Source: Elusimicrobiota bacterium (GTDB lineage: Bacteria; Elusimicrobiota; Elusimicrobia; FEN-1173). From it: 64,000 bases of DNA. The stretch lies in NCBI GenBank assembly GCA_016706425.1, contig JADJJR010000001.1, positions 1-64,000 on the forward strand, written 5' to 3'. Positions 59,127 to 64,000 of this stretch are shown piece after piece. Within the stretch, counting starts at the first letter, position 1, and every line of letters begins with the position of its first letter. The notes below the pieces were generated by a model. That model worked only from the letters and a program-made list of their open reading frames with translations, was not told the DNA's origin and did no database searches. Both the position numbers and the translations under genes were made by a program.

Positions 59127-62100
59127 CTAGGGGCGGTCCGGGGGGAAACGCCGCGCGAGCATGTAGTACAGCACCGGCACCGCCATGCGCGACAAGAGCG
59201 TGGAGGCGATCTCCCCGGCCATGAGCGCCACGGCCAGGCCCTGGAAGATGGGGTCGAAGAGGATCACCCCCGCGCCCACGACCACCGCCGCCGCCGTCAA
59301 AAGCATGGGACGGAAACGCACGGCCCCGGCGTCGATCACGGCCTCTTTCAAGGGCATGCCTTCGGCGAGGCGCAGGTGGATGAAATCCACCAGGATGATG
59401 GAGTTGCGCACCACGATCCCCGCCCCGGCGATGAACCCGATCATGCTGGTGGCGGTGAAGAAACCGCCGCCCGTGAGTGCGCCCATGAGCCAATGCCCCG
59501 GCAGAATGCCCACCAGGGTCAAGGGGATCGGCACCATCACCACGAGCGGGATCGTAAACGATTTAAACCACCCCACCACCAACACGTAAATCAACAACAG
59601 GGCGAAGGCGAAGGCCAACCCCAGGTCCCGAAAGACCTCGTGGGTGATCTGCCATTCCCCGTCCCACTTGAGCGCCTGTTCGAGGGAATTCCCGGGTTGG
59701 GAAGCGAAATATTCCGTCACGGGGTAGCCCTTTTCCCGCGCCAGTTCTTGAATGTTCTTTCGCAGGGAAAGGATGGCGTAGACCGGGCTCTCCTGACGGC
59801 CGGCCACGTCGGCGATGACGTAGCTGACCCGCTGGAGGTTCTTGTGGTAAATGGGCGGGTCTTTTTCGCCGCGCCGCTCCTCGGCCAGGCGCGCCAGGGG
59901 GATCAGGGTGCCGTTGCGGGACATGAGGGCCACGTCCTTGACGCCCGAAAGGCCCGCGCGTTTTTCGACGGGCAGGCGCAGGCGGATCTCCACGGGCTCC
60001 TTGTCGTTCGTGTGGGCCAGGCCCACCGTCTGGCCCGCCAGGGACAGGCCGACCGTTTGGCCCACCATCGACGCCGGCAGGCCGTTCAAGGTCGCCTTTT
60101 CCCGATCGATGGCCAAGGTCCGCTGGGGTTCGGGGGAGGGCACGTAGGTGTCCACGTCCACCACGCCCTCGGCCGTCCGCAGATAGGCCTGCAGGTCCCG
60201 GGCGAATTGGTCGCGTCGGTCGTTGTCGGGACCGTAGATTTCAAACACCAGCGTTGAGAGCACCGGCGGCCCCGGCGGCACCTCCGCCACCTGGACGCGC
60301 GCGCCGTAGCGGTCCGCCACGGTTTGCACCTCGGGTCGAAGCGCCGAGGCGATGGCGTGGCTCTGGGCGGAACGGTCTTTCTTGTGGGTTAAATTGACCG
60401 TGAGGTCGGCCTGGTGCGGGGCCAACCTCAAGAAATAATGCCGCACCAGGCCGTTGAAGTTGTAGGGCGCGGCGGCGCCCACGTAGGACGTCACCCGCTC
60501 CACGTGCGGGTTTTTCAAAAGGACCCGGGCGATGTCGTCGGCCGCGGCCTTGGTGCGCTGCACGGCGCTGCCCTCGGGCAGGGTCAGCACCACTTCGAAC
60601 TCGTTTTTGTTGTCGAAAGGCAGCATCTTGACCGTCACGGCCTTGAAGTAAACGAGCCCGAAACTGGCCAACAACAACACGACCATGCCGCCCAGGTAGG
60701 ACCACCGGGCCTTGGCGTCGCTCAACAGGCGGCCCATGAACCGACGGTAGAGCCGGTCGAGGGCCGACTCCCCGGCGCCGTGGGACCCCGTGTTCTTGGG
60801 TTTCCACCATTCCAAAATATGCGCGAAGGCCCAGGGGCTGATGACGAAGGCGATGCCGAGGGAGAACAGCATGGCCACGCTGGCCCCCACGGGGATCGGC
60901 CGCATGTAGGGCCCCATGAGGCCCGAGACGAAAGCCATGGGCAGGATCGCGGCGATCACGGCCCAGGTGGCGAGGATCGTCGGATTCCCGACCTCGGCCA
61001 CGGCGTCCACGGAAAGCCGCCAAATCGACCGACCGTCTTTCATGGCGAAATGGCGGTGGATGTTCTCCACCACGACGATGGCGTCGTCCACCAAAATCCC
61101 GATGGAGAAGATGAGGGCGAAGAGCGTGATGCGGTTCAGGGTGTACCCCAGGAGGTAATAGACCAGGAGGGTGAGTGCCAGGGTCACGGGGATAGCGATC
61201 AAGACCACCAGGGCCTCGCGGGCGCCGAGGAAAAACGCGATCAGGATCGTGACCGACAGGGTCGCGAGCGCCATGTGGAAAAGGAGCTCGTCGGATTTTT
61301 CCTTCGCGGTCTCGCCGTAATTGCGCGTCACGGCGATCTGGGTTTCGGGCGCCAAGAGGACGGAGCGCGACGCATCGACGCGGTGCAGCACCTCCTCGGC
61401 CACCCGGGTGGCGTTCTGGCCCCGGCGTTTCGACACGGCCAGGGTGACGGCGGGGGCGTCCTCCTTGTCCTTCGTCCAGGCGGAAACAAAACGCTCGTCC
61501 TCGTCCGGGCCGTCCGTCACGCGGGCCACGTCGGCCACGGTCACGGGAACGCCGCCCGACACCCCCACGACGATTCTTTTTAAATCCTCGGCGGTGCGCA
61601 CCCGGGCGTCCGTTTCCACGGCCACCACCCGGTCGCCTTCGCGGGCGGTGCCGGCGGGCAGACGCGTGTTGGCGGCCTGGAGGGCGCCGGCCAACTCCAG
61701 GGGCGTCAACCGCCGTCGGGTCAGGGCGGCGGGGTCGAAATGGACCAGGAACTGCCGTCGGTGCCCACCGATGATTTCCGTCTCCGACACGCCCGGCACG
61801 GCGCTGATTTCCTGGCGGAGCGCCGCCGCCTGGCGGCGCAGGGCGAAGGCGTCGCCGCCCGTCAGGTCCAGCGCCAGGATCGGCACGTCGTCAATGGAGC
61901 GGGGCTTGACCAGGGGGGAGGTCGCCCCGGGCGGCAGGAAATCCTGATTGGCGAAGGTCTTGGTGTAAACCCGGGTCATGGCCTCTTCGGGGTCGGTGCC
62001 CACCTTGAAGCGCAAAATGAACATGGCCCGCCCGGCCTCGGCGGTGGAATAAACGTATTCCACGTCGGGGATTTCCCAGAACTTCCGTTCGCCGGTGTTG

Positions 62101-62321
62101 ATCAGCCGCTCCTCCACCTCCCGGGCGGAGGCCCCGGGCATGCCGACGAACACGTCGAACATGGGGACGTTGATCTGCGGCTCCTCCTCGCGGGGCAGGG
62201 CCAACGTCGCCACCAGGCCGAAGGCCAGGCTGGCGACCACCATCAGCACGGTGAGTTTGGATCGGATGAAGTTTTGGGCCAACTGCCCGGCCAAGCCCAG
62301 GTGTTTTTGTTCGGAGGTCAT
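59127..62321 (-). CDS. RND-family efflux permease
   Basis: Predicted 1064 residues, full RND layout: TM1 after RSKLTVLMVVASLAFGLVATLALPREEEPQI, large periplasmic loop, TM2-6 with LFALIFSIGILVDDAIVVVENIHRH (TM4, Asp-Asp proton relay), second loop and TM8-12 (TATSMIGFIAGAGIVVRNSIILVDFI). PREEEPQI and LVDDAI place it near the less-studied AcrB-like branch often annotated as hydrophobe/metal efflux; substrate unknown. It starts one base after the tolC-like stop. No periplasmic adaptor gene accompanies it. Confidence 0.93.
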   Translation of the reverse strand: MTSEQKHLGLAGQLAQNFIRSKLTVLMVVASLAFGLVATLALPREEEPQINVPMFDVFVGMPGASAREVEERLINTGERKFWEIPDVEYVYSTAEAGRAMFILRFKVGTDPEEAMTRVYTKTFANQDFLPPGATSPLVKPRSIDDVPILALDLTGGDAFALRRQAAALRQEISAVPGVSETEIIGGHRRQFLVHFDPAALTRRRLTPLELAGALQAANTRLPAGTAREGDRVVAVETDARVRTAEDLKRIVVGVSGGVPVTVADVARVTDGPDEDERFVSAWTKDKEDAPAVTLAVSKRRGQNATRVAEEVLHRVDASRSVLLAPETQIAVTRNYGETAKEKSDELLFHMALATLSVTILIAFFLGAREALVVLIAIPVTLALTLLVYYLLGYTLNRITLFALIFSIGILVDDAIVVVENIHRHFAMKDGRSIWRLSVDAVAEVGNPTILATWAVIAAILPMAFVSGLMGPYMRPIPVGASVAMLFSLGIAFVISPWAFAHILEWWKPKNTGSHGAGESALDRLYRRFMGRLLSDAKARWSYLGGMVVLLLASFGLVYFKAVTVKMLPFDNKNEFEVVLTLPEGSAVQRTKAAADDIARVLLKNPHVERVTSYVGAAAPYNFNGLVRHYFLRLAPHQADLTVNLTHKKDRSAQSHAIASALRPEVQTVADRYGARVQVAEVPPGPPVLSTLVFEIYGPDNDRRDQFARDLQAYLRTAEGVVDVDTYVPSPEPQRTLAIDREKATLNGLPASMVGQTVGLSLAGQTVGLAHTNDKEPVEIRLRLPVEKRAGLSGVKDVALMSRNGTLIPLARLAEERRGEKDPPIYHKNLQRVSYVIADVAGRQESPVYAILSLRKNIQELAREKGYPVTEYFASQPGNSLEQALKWDGEWQITHEVFRDLGLAFAFALLLIYVLVVGWFKSFTIPLVVMVPIPLTLVGILPGHWLMGALTGGGFFTATSMIGFIAGAGIVVRNSIILVDFIHLRLAEGMPLKEAVIDAGAVRFRPMLLTAAAVVVGAGVILFDPIFQGLAVALMAGEIASTLLSRMAVPVLYYMLARRFPPDRP

Positions 62322-62322
62322 G

Positions 62323-63666
62323 TCATTTCTCCAGGGAATCGGACAGGGCCGTCAACGCGCCTTCGTCGAGCGCGCCGGCCGCCGCCAGGGCCCGCACGCG
62401 GTTCAAGTGCCACTGGGCCAGCGTTTCCAACCGGGCGGAGTGGGCCCGCGCCAGCGCCTCCTCGGCGCGGAGCACGTCCAATAGGCTCTGCCGCCCTTCC
62501 CGGTAGAGGGGCCGAAAGGCCTCCAGGGACCGGGCGGCGTGGTCGACGGTGGCGTCCAAGAGCGGCAGGGCCTCTCCCGCGCCTTCGTGGGCGCGGACCG
62601 ACTGCAAAATCTCCACCCGCGCCTGTTCTTCCAAAGCGGCGCGCCGTTCCTCCGCGGCTTCCGCCCCGAACCGCGCCTTGGCCCGGCGGGCGGCGGCGGA
62701 CGGATCGCCCAGGGCCCATTGGGCCCGCAGCATCAAAAGACGTTGCGACGGGTTGGAGGAAAAATCGGCGGTGTTCGTCTGGGCCTCGGCCATCGCGTCC
62801 AACGTGGGAAAAAGCGACGCCCGGGCCCGGTCCACGGATTTTCCCGCCATCTCGGCGTCGAGGCGCGCGGCGGCCAGGTCCGCCCGGTGGTCCCGGGCGT
62901 GCCCCCACAACCGTTCCGCTGTCGGCAAAGCCGGACCGCTGGATCGCAAAGTCCCCCGCACGGGGGCCGGCGCGTTGTGGCCCAGAAGGATTCCCAGGGA
63001 CTCCTCGGCGCCCTGGGCCATTTTTTCGGCCTGGACACGCCCCGCTTTCAATCCCGACAATACAGCCTCGGCCGCGAAATAATCGGACCCCAACACCAGG
63101 CCCCGGGCGCGCAGGCGCTGGGCGCCGGCCACTTCTTCTTCGGAGGCTTTGATTCGGTCGGCGAGGGCCGCCGCGAGGGCGCGGCCGTGCAGGGCGGCGA
63201 GGCCCGCTTCCAAAACACGCCGACGGATTTCGTCGCGCACCCCCCGGGCCTGGACCTCGGCCTGGGTCACGGCCAGCCCGGCCAGGCGACGCGCGGTTTG
63301 CATTTCAAAACCCGTGAAAAGGGGCATCCCGGCCCGCAGGTGGCTTTTGATGTTGGAGACGTAGCCCGGACGGTTCAAGGTTCCGATGGTGAAATTGCCG
63401 GGACCGAAATCCCGCTGGTCGAGGAGCGAGGCGAAGGCGTAGACGGGCCCGTCGCCGCGGGTGAAGGCCGACCCCGCGTCGAGGCGGGGATACGCCTGGG
63501 CGCGGGCCTCCGACCGGGCCCGCCGGGCCATGTCGATGGCCGACTGGGCCGCCCGCAGGGCGGGCGCCCGCTCCACCGCCTCCCGGGCGATGTCCGCCAG
63601 GGACCGCGGCTCGGCGGCCGTTGCCGCGGCCGCCAACAAAACCAGACTTCCGAGCGCGCGTTTCAC
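62323..63666 (-). CDS. TolC-family outer-membrane efflux protein
   Basis: Predicted 447 residues with signal peptide (GSLVLLAAAATAAE). Two long helical repeats of the OEP family (SLADIAREAVERAPALRAAQSAIDMARRARSEARAQAYPRLDAG and ARASLFPTLDAMAEAQTN) and a C-terminal FRPLYREGRQSLLDVLRAEEAL. The start is GTG 63666. Forms the outer-membrane duct for the RND pump encoded next. Confidence 0.92.
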   Translation of the reverse strand: MKRALGSLVLLAAAATAAEPRSLADIAREAVERAPALRAAQSAIDMARRARSEARAQAYPRLDAGSAFTRGDGPVYAFASLLDQRDFGPGNFTIGTLNRPGYVSNIKSHLRAGMPLFTGFEMQTARRLAGLAVTQAEVQARGVRDEIRRRVLEAGLAALHGRALAAALADRIKASEEEVAGAQRLRARGLVLGSDYFAAEAVLSGLKAGRVQAEKMAQGAEESLGILLGHNAPAPVRGTLRSSGPALPTAERLWGHARDHRADLAAARLDAEMAGKSVDRARASLFPTLDAMAEAQTNTADFSSNPSQRLLMLRAQWALGDPSAAARRAKARFGAEAAEERRAALEEQARVEILQSVRAHEGAGEALPLLDATVDHAARSLEAFRPLYREGRQSLLDVLRAEEALARAHSARLETLAQWHLNRVRALAAAGALDEGALTALSDSLEK

Positions 63667-63670
63667 GGCG

Positions 63671-63865
63671 TCAGGCCGGTCGCCGCGCGTTGATTTTGCG
63701 CAGGATCGCCATCATCGGGCACCAATTGGTGAAGGCCGATTGGAAAAGGTTCAACCCGACGAAAGCCGTGAAGAAAAGCCATTTCGGGGAATGGGCGTGG
63801 GCCAACCCCACGCTCAACACAACAAAAAAACCGGCGATGCCGCGCAACGTCCGTTCCACGTCCAT
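63671..63865 (-). CDS. DUF2892 (YgaP-like) small membrane protein
   Basis: Predicted 64 residues: MDVERTLRGIAGFFVVLSVGLAH, then FFTAFVGLNLFQSAFTNWCPMMAILR, the two-helix DUF2892 signature with the conserved NWCP. AGGAG precedes ATG 63865. First gene of the efflux operon; such proteins often accompany RND/TolC genes in sulfur- and metal-related loci. Confidence 0.88.
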   Translation of the reverse strand: MDVERTLRGIAGFFVVLSVGLAHAHSPKWLFFTAFVGLNLFQSAFTNWCPMMAILRKINARRPA

Positions 63866-63942
63866 GATTGAGCTCCTGTGAATTTTTCGGGGTTACACTC
63901 TTTAGATGCCGGCCCCCCCCAAAAGGATTCAAGAAAAAAACA

Positions 63943-63985
63943 CCTCTTGGCTCCGGCGCGGCATAGCCGAGGCGGAGCCAAGAGG
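63943..63985 (-). terminator. Intrinsic terminator of an upstream minus-strand gene
   Basis: Perfect 13-bp arms CCTCTTGGCTCCG (63943-63955) / CGGAGCCAAGAGG (63973-63985) with an inner CGGC-ATA-GCCG. On the minus strand it is followed by GTGTTTTTTTC. It separates the DUF2892 operon from whatever lies beyond 64000. Confidence 0.85.
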
Positions 63986-64000
63986 TTGAAGAACCCGAAC

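Noticed and set aside
60486..60515. ACCCG-CTCCACGTG-CGGGTTTTT resembling the 15-nt-loop hairpin family
   Set aside because: It lies inside the RND permease gene and encodes the common stretch KNPHVERV; the loop length differs and the match is explained by coding constraint.
1..64000. CRISPR array or cas genes
   Set aside because: No direct repeats with regular spacers and no Cas-like protein were seen.

Overview
The window looks like a chromosomal segment of a Gram-negative bacterium. It carries a TolC-family protein, a porin, lipobox proteins and RND efflux. The lifestyle looks anaerobic or microaerobic and H2-metabolising: a trimeric [FeFe] hydrogenase with its maturases, Rex, and an NO-reductase-like heme-copper enzyme. 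Non-coding GC is high, with several AT-richer inserts. An uncultivated lineage (for example Elusimicrobiota or Omnitrophota) is a guess from gene style only; no rRNA or other marker settles it.

Layout. (1) 1-3.6 kb: a DUF3857/transglutaminase exported protein, then small genes with strong ribosome binding sites, including a frameshifted Sel1-like gene. (2) 3.6-14.5 kb, minus strand: defence island 1, with DUF2971, type III restriction Res and Mod, an Abi_2/AbiF HEPN protein preceded by an abiF-like hairpin RNA, an N-terminally damaged SNF2 helicase, and a DUF1016-staphylococcal-nuclease fusion. (3) 14.6-17.8 kb: serine-recombinase unit 1. (4) 17.8-23.0 kb: a GC-rich hairpin block leading into a toxin-like alpha/beta-hydrolase gene and two paralogous lipoproteins. 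(5) 23.1-36.8 kb, minus strand: defence island 2, with DUF4268, Pif1 helicase, type ISP restriction enzyme, OLD nuclease, DUF2130, and a four-gene operon ending in a second DUF1016-nuclease fusion. (6) 36.9-40.1 kb: recombinase unit 2, abutting the 3' end of a tRNA-Ala(CGC) gene. (7) 40.1-64 kb: ordinary chromosome, with a Crp/Fnr regulator and NO-reductase-like operon, a Zur/ZnuABC/porin zinc operon, an eight-gene rex-hydCBA-aspA-hydFGE operon, pirin, a zinc-ribbon protein, and a TolC/RND efflux operon.

The most unusual structure is 14.6-40.0 kb. A recombinase C-terminal segment, the hexamer TGGAGC, a short coding tail ending LRPTL-stop, and a GC-rich hairpin-dense block recur as modules. 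Three tail-plus-block modules each point into a cargo operon (island 1, the toxin operon, island 2). Each recombinase also has an inverted copy of its own C-terminal segment upstream, so DNA inversion would change the recombinase C-terminus and what follows it. All four junctions fall at TGGAGC, which is also the 3' end of the tRNA-Ala gene. A hairpin with a fixed 15-nt loop and covarying stems lies upstream of three defence genes or operons. Together this looks like a recombinase-mobilised defence and toxin island integrated at tRNA-Ala.

Several reading-frame breaks (Sel1 gene, SNF2 N-terminus, recombinase 2) and homopolymer-length differences between otherwise near-identical repeats suggest that some indels could be sequencing error.
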